DNA of 64,000 bases, from positions 1,054,001 to 1,118,000 of the forward strand of contig NZ_LVHF01000012.1 in assembly GCF_001650345.1 (NCBI RefSeq), in the 5' to 3' direction. The translations under genes and the position numbers were made by a program. Position 1 is the stretch's first letter. Every line of letters starts with the position of its first letter. The notes below the pieces were generated by a model that saw only the letters and a program-made list of their open reading frames with translations, searched no databases and was not told the origin of the DNA. Shown one piece after another: positions 22,695 through 31,514 of the stretch. The DNA is from Photobacterium jeanii (GTDB lineage Bacteria; Pseudomonadota; Gammaproteobacteria; Enterobacterales; Vibrionaceae).

Positions 22695-22901
22695 AGCAAG
22701 CCTTTTCTACACAATGTTGTGGGGAAATTCATTTCACTAATCAAATAGTAAAATCGGCATGAGCGCTTAACTGAAGAATCATCTTTGCCTTAATTGAAAA
22801 CTCAATTCATAAAGCCTTTCACAACATCAAGGCGCTATTATCATTGCGTGTTCAAAGAGGATTCGTCAGTTATCGCTCACCATTTTCCACAAGCTAAAAA
22901 G
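22695..22901. other. rnd promoter region
   Basis: About 200 bp between the rnd start and the fadD terminator. It should hold the rnd promoter; I cannot assign one with confidence and see no other feature. Confidence 0.35.
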
Positions 22902-22928
22902 AAAAAGTGCCAGCATAGCTGACACTTT
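22902..22928 (-). terminator. fadD terminator
   Basis: 11-bp stem with one mismatch (22904-22914 with 22918-22928), 3-nt loop, A-run on the left reading as U on the minus strand. It lies 63 nt beyond the fadD stop. Confidence 0.7.
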
Positions 22929-22990
22929 GATAAGTAACCTATTGTAACCCATAAATGATGTCGATGGCGAAAGCCATTCATCAATAGGAT

Positions 22991-24703
22991 TTAAGCCTGA
23001 GGCTCAGCCGCCTTTTCTGCGCTTTGCTCTTGCTTTTGGTCTAGCTCTTCACGCAAGGCACGACGTAGGATTTTACCTACATTCGTTTTCGGCAGTTCAT
23101 CGCGGAACTCAACTAACTTAGGCACTTTATAGCCTGTTAGGTGTTCACGACAGTGAGCAATCAAGTCGTCACGCGTCAGTGTTGAGTCACGCTTAACTAC
23201 GCACACTTTCACAATTTCACCCGACACATGGTGAGGAACACCAATCGCCGCCACTTCTAGCACTTTACCGTGCAGAGCGACTACATCTTCGATTTCGTTC
23301 GGGTAAACGTTAAAGCCAGAAACCAAAATCATGTCTTTCTTACGATCAACAATATGAAGGAAACCATCTTGATCGAAGCGAACGATATCACCGGTTGATA
23401 ACCAACCGTCTTCGGTCAAAATATCTTTGGTATCGTCAGGGCGCTGCCAGTAACCTTTCATTACCTGAGGACCACGAACTTGCAACTCACCAACTTGGTC
23501 GTTACCTACCACATTGCCTTCGTCATCAACCAAACGCACTTCTGTTGATGGTACTGGCAAACCGATTGAGCCATTGTATTCCACAAGGTCGTACGGGTAA
23601 GCCGCAACTAATGGAGAACACTCAGTCAGACCGTAACCTTCTAGTAGGTAGTTACCTGTCGTTGCCTGCCACTTTTCAGCAACAGCACGTTGAACAGCCA
23701 TACCACCGCCAACAGAAAGACGTAGGTTACTAAAGTCGAGTTTCGAGAAATCTTCATTGTTAAGTAGGGCGTTAAACAGGGTATTTACACCTGTGATCGC
23801 CGTAAACGGGTAACGCTGAAGCTCTTTAACAAACGTCGGAATATCACGAGGGTTTGTGATAAGCAGACTCTGACCGCCCATTTCGATAAATAGTAAGCAG
23901 TTCACTGTCAGTGCGAATACGTGGTACAGCGGTAACGCAGTCACCACCAGCTCGCGACCTTCTGTCAATACTGGACCGTAAGCCGCTTTTGCCTGCATAA
24001 CGTTAGCCAGCATATTACGGTGTGTCAGGATAGCCCCTTTCGCCACACCTGTAGTACCACCTGTGTACTGAAGAAACGCGGTATCATCACCAGACATGAA
24101 TGGCTTCACGTACTGCATACGACGACCTTTGCGCAGCGCAGAGCGCAGCGAAATCGCATGAGGCAAATCATACTTAGGCACCATCTTCTTGACGTATTTC
24201 ACCACGAAGTTCACTAGTGTGCCTTTAGGGCGTGATAGCTGATCGCCAAGACGAGTTAAGATCACATGCTCAACGCCAGTGTTCTTCACAATGCTCTCAA
24301 GGGTGTGAGCAAAGTTCGACACAATGACAATTGCTTTCGCGCCTGCGTCATTCAGTTGATGTTCTAGCTCGCGAGGAGTGTAAAGTGGGTTCACATTCAC
24401 AGCGACACAACCCGCACGCAGAATACCAAAGAGTGCAATTGGGTATTGCAGCAAGTTTGGCATCATCACCGCAACACGGTCGCCTTTTTTCAGCTTTAAT
24501 TCATTTTGGAGATAAGCAGCAAATGCACGGCTACGCTCTTCCAATTTACGGAAGGTCATCACCTGCCCCATGTTGATGAAGGCAGTCTGATCTGCGTATT
24601 TCTGCGCAGATTGCTCGAACATCTCGACTAATGATGGGTATTGATCTGGTGTAATTTCTGCCGGTACATCTTCCGGATAGCGGTTAAGCCAAACCTTATC
24701 CAC
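22991..24703 (-). CDS. fadD: Long-chain-fatty-acid--CoA ligase
   Basis: Activates imported long-chain fatty acids to acyl-CoA at the inner membrane (570 aa). The AMP-binding signature [12 protein letters not shown], the GYGLTECSP motif and the FACS stretch [26 protein letters not shown] are present. The start is GTG at 24703, matching the family N-terminus (M/V)[13 protein letters not shown] and preceded by AGGAGAGTGCAA; the open frame to 24727 has no matching site. The C-terminal tail is Glu/Ala/Gln-rich. A FadR-like palindrome lies about 155 bp upstream. Confidence 0.96.
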   Translation of the reverse strand: MDKVWLNRYPEDVPAEITPDQYPSLVEMFEQSAQKYADQTAFINMGQVMTFRKLEERSRAFAAYLQNELKLKKGDRVAVMMPNLLQYPIALFGILRAGCVAVNVNPLYTPRELEHQLNDAGAKAIVIVSNFAHTLESIVKNTGVEHVILTRLGDQLSRPKGTLVNFVVKYVKKMVPKYDLPHAISLRSALRKGRRMQYVKPFMSGDDTAFLQYTGGTTGVAKGAILTHRNMLANVMQAKAAYGPVLTEGRELVVTALPLYHVFALTVNCLLFIEMGGQSLLITNPRDIPTFVKELQRYPFTAITGVNTLFNALLNNEDFSKLDFSNLRLSVGGGMAVQRAVAEKWQATTGNYLLEGYGLTECSPLVAAYPYDLVEYNGSIGLPVPSTEVRLVDDEGNVVGNDQVGELQVRGPQVMKGYWQRPDDTKDILTEDGWLSTGDIVRFDQDGFLHIVDRKKDMILVSGFNVYPNEIEDVVALHGKVLEVAAIGVPHHVSGEIVKVCVVKRDSTLTRDDLIAHCREHLTGYKVPKLVEFRDELPKTNVGKILRRALREELDQKQEQSAEKAAEPQA

Positions 24704-24855
24704 TTGCACTCTCCTGTTTATTGGCATTGAAGCCTATTGATTTGCTGTAAAGCGTATAACAATCCCTAGCCTGATTAAGGGCTTAATTTGGGAATAGGTA
24801 TTGTCTAAACAATACGTTACGCGCATTACAGCATAAGTAACATACAATTAACACA

Positions 24856-24872
24856 AACTGATTAGACCAGAC
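24856..24872. promoter_or_regulatory. Possible FadR operator upstream of fadD
   Basis: The word AACTGATTAGACCAGAC resembles the FadR consensus AACTGGTCNGACCAGTT (12 of 16 defined positions by my count). It overlaps the last codons of the neighbouring hydrolase gene. FadR control of fadD is established in enteric bacteria and vibrios; this particular site is an inference. Confidence 0.35.
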
Positions 24873-25734
24873 TTTCAATTTTTGATACGTACAGCATAAT
24901 CTGTTCGCAAACCGTCAGTGGGCTTTCAAGGTGACAGTGATGTCCCCCGCTCACAGTGACTTGTTGAATGTCTGGGATCCACTCTAATTCCGGTGCTCTC
25001 TGTTGTAGGCGAGGAAAACCTTGTTCACCCACAATAGACAAAACCGGACACGAAATTTCCCGTAAATACGCTTCTGAATGTGCTTTCGTCATCCGATATA
25101 ACGAATCACAACGCAAGCGCTCATCATGACGCCAATACCAAGCGCCATCGATTTCTACTACTCCTCGCTCAACCAAAGGTCGAATTTGCTCAGGTGTAAC
25201 ATGATTAATATTGCACCTTAGCGCTATCGCTTGCTCTAAAGAGCGCATAGCACGGCGCGGCTTCTGTTGTTGCTTGGTACGAAAACGTTGACGACTCAAA
25301 ATCCCATCACGTAATCGTTGAATCGCGTTTTCAGGCGCTTCATATAAAGGACCAAGCCCTTCAATTAACACCAAGCCCGCCACCTTTTCCGGAAAAGCAC
25401 CGCAATAAGCAGAAGCAACCAAAGCACCTAACGAATGACCTACCAACACTAGTGAGCGACACTCAAGTTGATTAATAACTTGGTGTAAGTCATCTAAGTA
25501 ATCTGCAAAGTGGTAATAGTTGTCACCATCGCGACGTTCAGAGTGACCATGACCCGGCCAATCCAATGCCATCAACCGATAGTGATGACCAAGCTGTGGG
25601 AATAGAGCGCTGAAACTTGCTGCATTGTCTTGCCAGCCATGCAGGAATAACAACAACGGCTTTTCATCTTCACTCACGCCAGCTGATAAACCAGCCAATT
25701 GACGCTCTGCGAGCTGAAAAGCCATTTCTTTCAT
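24862..25734 (-). CDS. Alpha/beta hydrolase
   Basis: 290-aa cytoplasmic alpha/beta-fold hydrolase. The oxyanion segment LFLHGWQDNAASF, the nucleophile elbow VGHSLGALVAS (Ser about residue 100), an acid in the GEQGFP region, and the C-terminal catalytic His in SGGHHCHLE are visible. Substrate unknown. ACAGGGTAAAA precedes the ATG. It lies upstream of fadD on the same strand with a 158-bp gap, and downstream of the Slp-type lipoprotein gene. Confidence 0.88.
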   Translation of the reverse strand: MKEMAFQLAERQLAGLSAGVSEDEKPLLLFLHGWQDNAASFSALFPQLGHHYRLMALDWPGHGHSERRDGDNYYHFADYLDDLHQVINQLECRSLVLVGHSLGALVASAYCGAFPEKVAGLVLIEGLGPLYEAPENAIQRLRDGILSRQRFRTKQQQKPRRAMRSLEQAIALRCNINHVTPEQIRPLVERGVVEIDGAWYWRHDERLRCDSLYRMTKAHSEAYLREISCPVLSIVGEQGFPRLQQRAPELEWIPDIQQVTVSGGHHCHLESPLTVCEQIMLYVSKIESLV

Positions 25735-25764
25735 TTTTACCCTGTCTGTATCGTATGCAACTAA

Positions 25765-26313
25765 TTACTTAGTTACTCGATGGTATACCTCACCTCGGGT
25801 TGTGCCAAACCCAAAATAAGAACAACGTGAACCAAGGCAACTATGGTATGAGTCAAAATCGTCGATTCGAATTTCCTGCTTCACTCGCCAGATCTGATGT
25901 CCAGCAACATCAACAACAGGGAAAACGTAATCAAACTCACCAACTTGTCCGTCTTCTTTACCTGTTAGACGACCTGCTACCGTTACTAAACGGTCTGGCG
26001 CATATTCTAATGGTTCAAGAAAGCCGGGAACATACGCAACAAAACGACCAATCGGCTTAGCGTCGATTCGAGGTCTGCCATCCGATGTTAGCGGTAAGCT
26101 CGCAATTTCAAGTCGAGTGCGTGTCTTTTCGTTTTTCACAGCCGCAATAATGCCGCCCAAACGCACTTCTTCCCCTTGCGCACCATCGGGATCATCAATG
26201 ATCACAGCCAAATCGGTAATTGGTGATTCGGTTTGCGTTTTTAGTGTTTCTGGTAAGCTGGCGCAGCCTACCATAAAGACTAATATCCCCCCAAGAAATA
26301 GCTTTTTAAACAT
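25765..26313 (-). CDS. Slp/YeaY-family outer membrane lipoprotein
   Basis: 182 aa with a lipoprotein signal peptide: a hydrophobic stretch, then the lipobox MVGC, with Cys as lipidation site (about residue 17) and no Asp at +2, so outer-membrane sorting is expected. The rest matches the Slp family layout (GEEVRLGGIIAAVKNEKTRTRLEI; YAPDRLVTVAGRLTG). Slp proteins are induced by starvation or stationary phase in E. coli; the molecular role is unknown. GGAGAAACTC precedes the ATG. Confidence 0.9.
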   Translation of the reverse strand: MFKKLFLGGILVFMVGCASLPETLKTQTESPITDLAVIIDDPDGAQGEEVRLGGIIAAVKNEKTRTRLEIASLPLTSDGRPRIDAKPIGRFVAYVPGFLEPLEYAPDRLVTVAGRLTGKEDGQVGEFDYVFPVVDVAGHQIWRVKQEIRIDDFDSYHSCLGSRCSYFGFGTTRGEVYHRVTK

Positions 26314-26387
26314 GAGTTTCTCCGTTGCATTTGTTCATTATGCGCGCAGATTTCAATCACGTTAGGGGGAATTCGCTATCCACGCCC

Positions 26388-26678
26388 TTAGGCGTAAACA
26401 TCTACCCCTATCATGGCTGAAAGCGCTTCGCGTTTATTGTGATGCATCACGTCCAAATATGAGTCCACAGCTTCACGGTGTTTACCATCAGGCTGATCGT
26501 ATTGAATGTGACTATGGGCTTCTTGCAATAAAGCAGCATGATCAGCCGAGCGCACCGACTGGGTAACCGCTTTTGAAACCGGGGTTGGCTCTGTCGCTGG
26601 ACGCGAGGTAGGCGTTTTTGAAACCCGCGGCTTAGGCTGCGGGTTTATCGAAGGAGGTAATCGATTAATTGAAACCAT
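26388..26678 (-). CDS. Small conserved-type hypothetical protein
   Basis: 96 aa, no signal peptide or membrane segment. The first 45 residues are Pro/Thr/Ser/Lys-rich and probably disordered; the second half (about 45-96) is predicted helical, with HAALLQEAHSHIQYDQPDGKHREAVDSYLDV. I do not recognise a function. The ATG has a fine Shine-Dalgarno (GAGGTAGGACATT). It sits 29 nt downstream of tsaB in the same direction and is probably co-transcribed with it. Confidence 0.75.
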   Translation of the reverse strand: MVSINRLPPSINPQPKPRVSKTPTSRPATEPTPVSKAVTQSVRSADHAALLQEAHSHIQYDQPDGKHREAVDSYLDVMHHNKREALSAMIGVDVYA

Positions 26679-26707
26679 AATGTCCTACCTCTCGTTAAAG
26701 GGGTGAA

Positions 26708-27409
26708 TTACTCACGACCTGGTAGTTTTTTCCACGTTACTTTGTCACGTAGGTAAACAGGACTCGCCTGTTCAGCATCAACCGCTTCACCACGTGCAAA
26801 TGCAAAGTTCGCTAGTACCACCATGTCTTGTGTATCTGGGTAAAGAATGGTGCCTTGTTCTGTTTCGACATCGAGCTGAGCCAGAGGTTCAGCATATTCG
26901 CCCCAACCTGTACCCGCCGTAAACCACGTGTCTTTTTGTGCTTCGAAATTAGCCAGTAGATCAGCGGGGGCAATCACCATCTCATCACCTTGTACTAACC
27001 AATCACCATTAGCTTGGCGCTGGTATTGACCCCAGTAGATCTCACCCATACGCGCATCAATCGCGGTTAATACACGCTCTGATTGGTGAAGGCGGTAAGT
27101 ACCTTGTGCCATGGTTGCAAGGGTTGATACGCCAACCATAGGTAGATCGGCACCAAATGCCAAACCTTGTGCAATACCAATACCAATACGTACGCCAGTG
27201 AAACTACCCGGACCACGACCAAAAGCAAGCGCATCCAGTTGCTGGAGTGTTACGCCGCCTTCTGCCAAGACTTCATCCACCATTGGCAAGATTTTTGTGG
27301 TGTGTTCACGCGGAGCATACTCGCAACGTGAAATAACATCTTCACCCACCATTAGGGCAACGGAACAGTTTTCGGTTGCGGTATCAACCGCCAGAATTTT
27401 GGTGCTCAT
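26708..27409 (-). CDS. tsaB: tRNA threonylcarbamoyladenosine biosynthesis protein TsaB
   Basis: 233-aa ASKHA-fold partner of TsaD in making the t6A37 modification of ANN-decoding tRNAs. The N-terminus [16 protein letters not shown] and the glycine-rich [15 protein letters not shown] (about residues 65-80) are diagnostic. It lies 22 nt downstream of yoaA, an order (yoaA-tsaB-slp-fadD-rnd) known from enterics and vibrios. Confidence 0.96.
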   Translation of the reverse strand: MSTKILAVDTATENCSVALMVGEDVISRCEYAPREHTTKILPMVDEVLAEGGVTLQQLDALAFGRGPGSFTGVRIGIGIAQGLAFGADLPMVGVSTLATMAQGTYRLHQSERVLTAIDARMGEIYWGQYQRQANGDWLVQGDEMVIAPADLLANFEAQKDTWFTAGTGWGEYAEPLAQLDVETEQGTILYPDTQDMVVLANFAFARGEAVDAEQASPVYLRDKVTWKKLPGRE

Positions 27410-27431
27410 TCAAGCCTCTGAATGCTATTTA

Positions 27432-29369
27432 TTACTTATCTTCGTCGCCATCAACTTGGTTGATAGCACTGAGAAATCGTCCTACGCCTTCTACATCACG
27501 AGTGCGTGGTATCGCTGGTAAACTTCGTAAGAATACAGCGCCGTATGGACGCGTTACCAAGCGATTATCGCAAATCACCAATACGCCTTTATCCTGTTTA
27601 TCTCGGATTAAACGTCCCACCCCTTGTTTCAGAGTGATCACGGCATCAGGGATTTGCACTTGCGAAAAGGGATCGCCACCTCGTAATCGACAATCTTCAA
27701 TCCGCGCTTTCAGTAAAGGATCATCCGGCGCGGTAAAAGGCAATTTGTCGATAATAACACAGCTAAGGGCCTGCCCTCTAACATCAATTCCTTCCCAGAA
27801 TGCGCCTGTTGCCACCAATAGAGCATTACCGAGCTCTAAATATTCCGCTAACAAGCGCTGTTTGGTGGTTTCCCCCTGCGCGAGGACTGGAATATCTAGG
27901 CTGGCACGAAACCCTTCCGCAAGGTCACGCACCATCTGATGAGATGTACAAAGGAAGAAACAGCGCCCTTGGTTATTTTCAATCAGAGGTGACAACATCT
28001 CCACCAGCTTATCGGCGACACCAAAGCTGTTTGGCTCAGGCAAAAAGCGCGGCACACACAACATGGCTTGCGATTGGTAATCAAACGGACTTTCTAAGGA
28101 AAACTGCTGTTTCGGCTCAATCCCAAGGCGATGACTAAAGTGACCAAAGTCTTCATCCACCGCTAATGTTGCCGAAGTAAAAATCCACGCGCCTTGTTGC
28201 TGCTGCATCTGTTCTCGGAATTTATCCGCGACCGATAACGGCGTGATATTCAAACTAAAGTGACGCGGCGTACATTCATACCAGTAGGAATATCCGGTAA
28301 TCGAGGTATCAGCCAAACGCTCTAAACGCGCTTTTAATAAGGTGGCACGCTCAAAGGCTGCGTCCAATAATTGGCTGCGCCCAAGCGCCAGTTTTAGCAC
28401 TTCGTGTGCGAGTTCAAGGGCATCGTTTAATCGCACTAATTCCCGCTGAATAGCAGGATTGGCAGAGGCTTCACGCCAGTTACCACGAAAACCCGGCTCT
28501 CCTAACACCAAACGCATTTCGGCAGCCGCTTGGGCTAGACGATCCGCCATTTTCTGTAACTGACGCATATCCTTGGCTTCGGTGCGATAACCAATTTCAA
28601 TGTCTTTTGCCAACTCTTGTAGCTGGCGGCTCGATAAGCTTTGTCCGAAGTACTGACTGGCAATATCTGGCATCTGGTGGGCTTCATCGAAAATAAACAC
28701 TTCCGCTTCGGGGATAAGCTCACCGAAACCTGTGTCTTTGATCGCCAGATCGGCAAGGAATAAATGATGGTTCACCACCACCAAATCCGCTTCCATTGCA
28801 CGGCGGCGTGCTTTAACCACAAAGCAATCGTCGTAAGAAGGGCATTCTCGACCAAGGCAGTTATCGTTGGTAGAAGTGATCATCGGCAACACAGGGCTAT
28901 CTTCAGCGATGCTTTCACATTCCCCTAAATCGCCAGTTTTGGTCGCCGACGACCAAGAGCGGATAGAAACCAACTGACTCAATAAGGTTGGGTCTGCGTA
29001 CTGACCATGGCTTTCGGTAATTTGACGGCTTAAGCGGTCGTGGCACAAATAGTTACTACGTCCTTTAAGCAGCGCCACTCGACCAGTAAAGCCCAGCGCT
29101 TTCGCCATTAACGGTAAATCGCGATGAAACAGCTGTTCCTGTAAGTTTTTTGAACCCGTACTAATGATGGTTTTCTTACCGCGTACCAAAGCAGGTACCA
29201 CATAAGCAAAAGTCTTACCCGTACCCGTTCCCGCTTCTACCACGAGTTGAGTTTGATCGGTGATCGCACTATCGACCGCTTTCGCCATATCAATCTGTGG
29301 CTGACGCGCCTGAAACCCCGGAATGGCTTGCGCAAGCGCCCCACCGTCGGCAAAAAACTTTTCAATCAT
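27432..29369 (-). CDS. yoaA: DinG-family ATP-dependent DNA helicase YoaA
   Basis: XPD/DinG-type 5'-3' helicase, 645 aa. Walker A is VEAGTGTGKTFAYV (about residues 41-54), the DEAH box is FIFDEAHQMPD, and motif VI is QGVGRLIRDKQDKG near the C-terminus. Four cysteines between motifs I and II (in YLCHDRL, GECESI, and CLGRECPSYDDC) fit the iron-sulfur cluster of this family. In E. coli YoaA works with the HolC clamp-loader subunit in repair of stalled replication. Start ATG 29369; divergent from purU. Confidence 0.95.
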   Translation of the reverse strand: MIEKFFADGGALAQAIPGFQARQPQIDMAKAVDSAITDQTQLVVEAGTGTGKTFAYVVPALVRGKKTIISTGSKNLQEQLFHRDLPLMAKALGFTGRVALLKGRSNYLCHDRLSRQITESHGQYADPTLLSQLVSIRSWSSATKTGDLGECESIAEDSPVLPMITSTNDNCLGRECPSYDDCFVVKARRRAMEADLVVVNHHLFLADLAIKDTGFGELIPEAEVFIFDEAHQMPDIASQYFGQSLSSRQLQELAKDIEIGYRTEAKDMRQLQKMADRLAQAAAEMRLVLGEPGFRGNWREASANPAIQRELVRLNDALELAHEVLKLALGRSQLLDAAFERATLLKARLERLADTSITGYSYWYECTPRHFSLNITPLSVADKFREQMQQQQGAWIFTSATLAVDEDFGHFSHRLGIEPKQQFSLESPFDYQSQAMLCVPRFLPEPNSFGVADKLVEMLSPLIENNQGRCFFLCTSHQMVRDLAEGFRASLDIPVLAQGETTKQRLLAEYLELGNALLVATGAFWEGIDVRGQALSCVIIDKLPFTAPDDPLLKARIEDCRLRGGDPFSQVQIPDAVITLKQGVGRLIRDKQDKGVLVICDNRLVTRPYGAVFLRSLPAIPRTRDVEGVGRFLSAINQVDGDEDK

Positions 29370-29542
29370 AGTATTGGTTATTTATACAGTAGATAACGCG
29401 CCATTATGCCAATATTCAACGCTGACGACCACGGCTATTTGTGCCGATTCTCAGCCAAGACACAGGAAAGGCTTTGACCCTGCATAAAATTCAGAGTAAT
29501 TAATTAAATAGACAGGACAAAAATTATGATTCAAGGAAGACA

Positions 29543-30376
29543 ATGGAAAAGAAAACCTTACGCACCGAGTGCCCTGATGCCGTGGGCTTGATCTCGAAAA
29601 TCACCAATATCTGCTATAAGCACCAACTGAATATTATTCATAACAATGAATTTGTTGATAACACCAATCAACAATTTTTCATGCGCACCGAGCTAGAGGG
29701 CGTGTTTAACGACCAAACCTTCCTCTACGATCTTGACCAAGCCCTACCCAAAGGCACTCAACGCCAGTTAATTAGCTCTGCACGCAAGCGCATTGTGATC
29801 ATGGTGACCAAAGAAGCCCATTGCTTGGGTGATATTTTAGTGAAAGCCATGGATGGATGTCTTGATGTTGAAATTGCGGCTGTCGTTGGCAATTACGATA
29901 CCCTACAAAACCTCACTGAAAAGTTTGATATTCCATTCCACTACATTAGCCATCAAGGGATCAGTCGCGAAGAACACGAAGCTGCATTGTTACAAGCTAT
30001 CGACCAATACCAACCCGATTACGTGGTGCTGGCAAAATACATGCGCATCCTAACGCCTGAATTTGTTGCGCATTACCCTAATCAAATCATCAATATTCAC
30101 CACAGTTTCTTGCCTGCATTTATTGGGGCGAAGCCGTACCAACAAGCATATGAGCGCGGGGTTAAGATCATTGGTGCCACAGCCCACTTTGTTACCAATG
30201 ATTTGGATGAAGGGCCGATCATCACCCAAAATGTCATTCCGGTTGATCACAACTTTAGTGCTAGCGATATGGCTCGTTCAGGGCGCGACGTCGAAAAGAC
30301 GGTATTGAGCAAAGCGCTGGGATTGGTATTGGACGATAGAGTCTTTGTGCTTAATAACCGCACCGTCATCTTGTAA
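29543..30376 (+). CDS. purU: Formyltetrahydrofolate deformylase
   Basis: Hydrolyses 10-formyl-THF to formate and THF, balancing one-carbon pools and feeding formate to PurT. 277 aa: an N-terminal ACT domain (about residues 5-80; regulatory, binding glycine/methionine in E. coli) and a C-terminal formyltransferase-like domain with the catalytic Asn/His in INIHHSFLPAFIG and Asp in DLDEGPIITQ. GGAAGAC precedes the ATG. Monocistronic with its own terminator. Confidence 0.97.
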   Translation: MEKKTLRTECPDAVGLISKITNICYKHQLNIIHNNEFVDNTNQQFFMRTELEGVFNDQTFLYDLDQALPKGTQRQLISSARKRIVIMVTKEAHCLGDILVKAMDGCLDVEIAAVVGNYDTLQNLTEKFDIPFHYISHQGISREEHEAALLQAIDQYQPDYVVLAKYMRILTPEFVAHYPNQIINIHHSFLPAFIGAKPYQQAYERGVKIIGATAHFVTNDLDEGPIITQNVIPVDHNFSASDMARSGRDVEKTVLSKALGLVLDDRVFVLNNRTVIL

Positions 30377-30408
30377 CTCAACGAATAGTTCTAGTAAGCC
30401 GTAAAAGA

Positions 30409-30431
30409 AAGGCGTGCTCATGGCACGCCTT
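30409..30431. terminator. Terminator between purU and yecM
   Basis: Perfect 9-bp stem (30409-30417 with 30423-30431), 5-nt loop. T-run is weak, A-rich on the left; lies between convergent genes. Confidence 0.65.
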
Positions 30432-30467
30432 ATCATTGGCAATTATGACAGTGCGCTAATTACGCAA

Positions 30468-31052
30468 TTATTCGGCTTCGCTTTCAATCACCGCTTTTAA
30501 GCTACAAGGGTGAAGTTTGATACAAACATTTCCTTTCTTAAAAGCATAAGTAGGGTTAGCTAAGCGCTCGTGTTCACCCGATGGCGAACTCGCTTTCACC
30601 TTTATCCCTTTTTCCGTCAAGCTATCCCATGCCAATGTTGGCAACGTTTGCTCTAGCGCGACTTTCAGCTCATCGGTATTAGCTGATGCCGATGGAATAA
30701 CAAACTCAACATGCTCCCAACCCTGCTGCGGGTACACTTTGTCGCTTGGGTACGGCAGTTCAAGCGCTTCAATTGTCCAACCATCTACTTGCAGCGGCTT
30801 TTCAAAACCAATGACCACAATGGGACGACCATTGATTTCATTGACCGACCACTCCTCACCGTATGCCAACCAAGCATGGTGCAACTGTTTCGCCAACGAA
30901 AGGTCATTAACACGCAAAGCAATATGATCAGCTTGGTATGAGCTGAGATCCACCTCTAGGTCGGCGGCTAATTGCGCAATCTCGGCCATAAATGTCGGTA
31001 AGGCTGCCAACATTTGTTCTGGATGTAGTCCAGCGTCAGTGAGCTTCTGCAT
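30468..31052 (-). CDS. yecM: YecM-family VOC protein
   Basis: 194-aa cytoplasmic protein of the YecM family, with a glyoxalase/VOC-type fold (ADHIALRVNDLSLAKQLHHAW; HVEFVIP; WDSLTEKGIKVKASSPSGEHERLANPTYAF). Possible metal-binding His/Glu residues are present, but the reaction is not known. An excellent Shine-Dalgarno (GAGGAG) precedes the ATG. In enterics yecM is the neighbour of argS, as here (divergent). Confidence 0.9.
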   Translation of the reverse strand: MQKLTDAGLHPEQMLAALPTFMAEIAQLAADLEVDLSSYQADHIALRVNDLSLAKQLHHAWLAYGEEWSVNEINGRPIVVIGFEKPLQVDGWTIEALELPYPSDKVYPQQGWEHVEFVIPSASANTDELKVALEQTLPTLAWDSLTEKGIKVKASSPSGEHERLANPTYAFKKGNVCIKLHPCSLKAVIESEAE

Positions 31053-31305
31053 GTTTTTCTCCTCAAAATTCTCTTTCGTTACCCTACCACAAAGCCAATT
31101 TTAATGGGCGGTGGGTAATTCTTATCGCAAGCGCATAATTATCCACGTTTTAGCCATCGACGAAAGTACAATGATGCCCGTGACAGACCTTATAACATCT
31201 TGGCTGATGCATAATTTTCAGTTGCTAGTCAAAGCGAAAAAAAAATCGCAAACAATCGGTATTATGGGTTGCCAAAACACCTTAATTTGTGGGTATTATT
31301 AGGGT
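31053..31305. other. yecM-argS divergent intergenic region
   Basis: Holds the promoters of yecM (minus) and argS (plus). The best argS promoter candidate is TTGCCA at 31269-31274 and TATTAT at 31294-31299 (19-bp spacer, slightly long). A short frame at 31111-31302 has no ribosome-binding site and I do not call it. Confidence 0.4.
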
Positions 31306-31355
31306 AATTAAGAATCTGTGTTCGCAGACTTTCTTTTGCTGAAAGCTATACTTGC

Positions 31356-31490
31356 CCGTCAAAAATACTCACGCAATGGTATCCTCTAGGGGAATTCCCC
31401 CTTTAGGCTCGATATCGTGACTATTTTTGACGGTAATGATTTCGAACGCAGTGACATTCTTGCAACGTCAGAAAAACAAGTTCTGGCGTT
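31356..31490 (+). promoter_or_regulatory. Structured leader of argS (two hairpins)
   Basis: A long hairpin spans 31356-31433: its outer 12 bp are perfect (31356-31367 with 31422-31433), then further paired blocks (31369-31373 with 31416-31420; 31379-31383 with 31411-31415; 31389-31392 with 31397-31400) converge on an AATT loop. A second hairpin of 10 bp with one G-U pair follows (31464-31473 with 31481-31490), 24 nt before the argS GTG. No U-run follows either, so they are not plain terminators. A regulatory role is an inference. Confidence 0.6.
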
Positions 31491-31514
31491 CTAAACGATT
31501 TGAAGGATAAGCGT

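Noticed and set aside
27376-27939. 187-codon plus-strand frame opposite tsaB/yoaA
   Set aside because: Antisense to two well-supported genes, no ribosome-binding site, and composition typical of a shadow frame.
31111-31302. 63-codon open frame ahead of argS
   Set aside because: No Shine-Dalgarno, contains a nine-base A-run, and covers the probable argS promoter.
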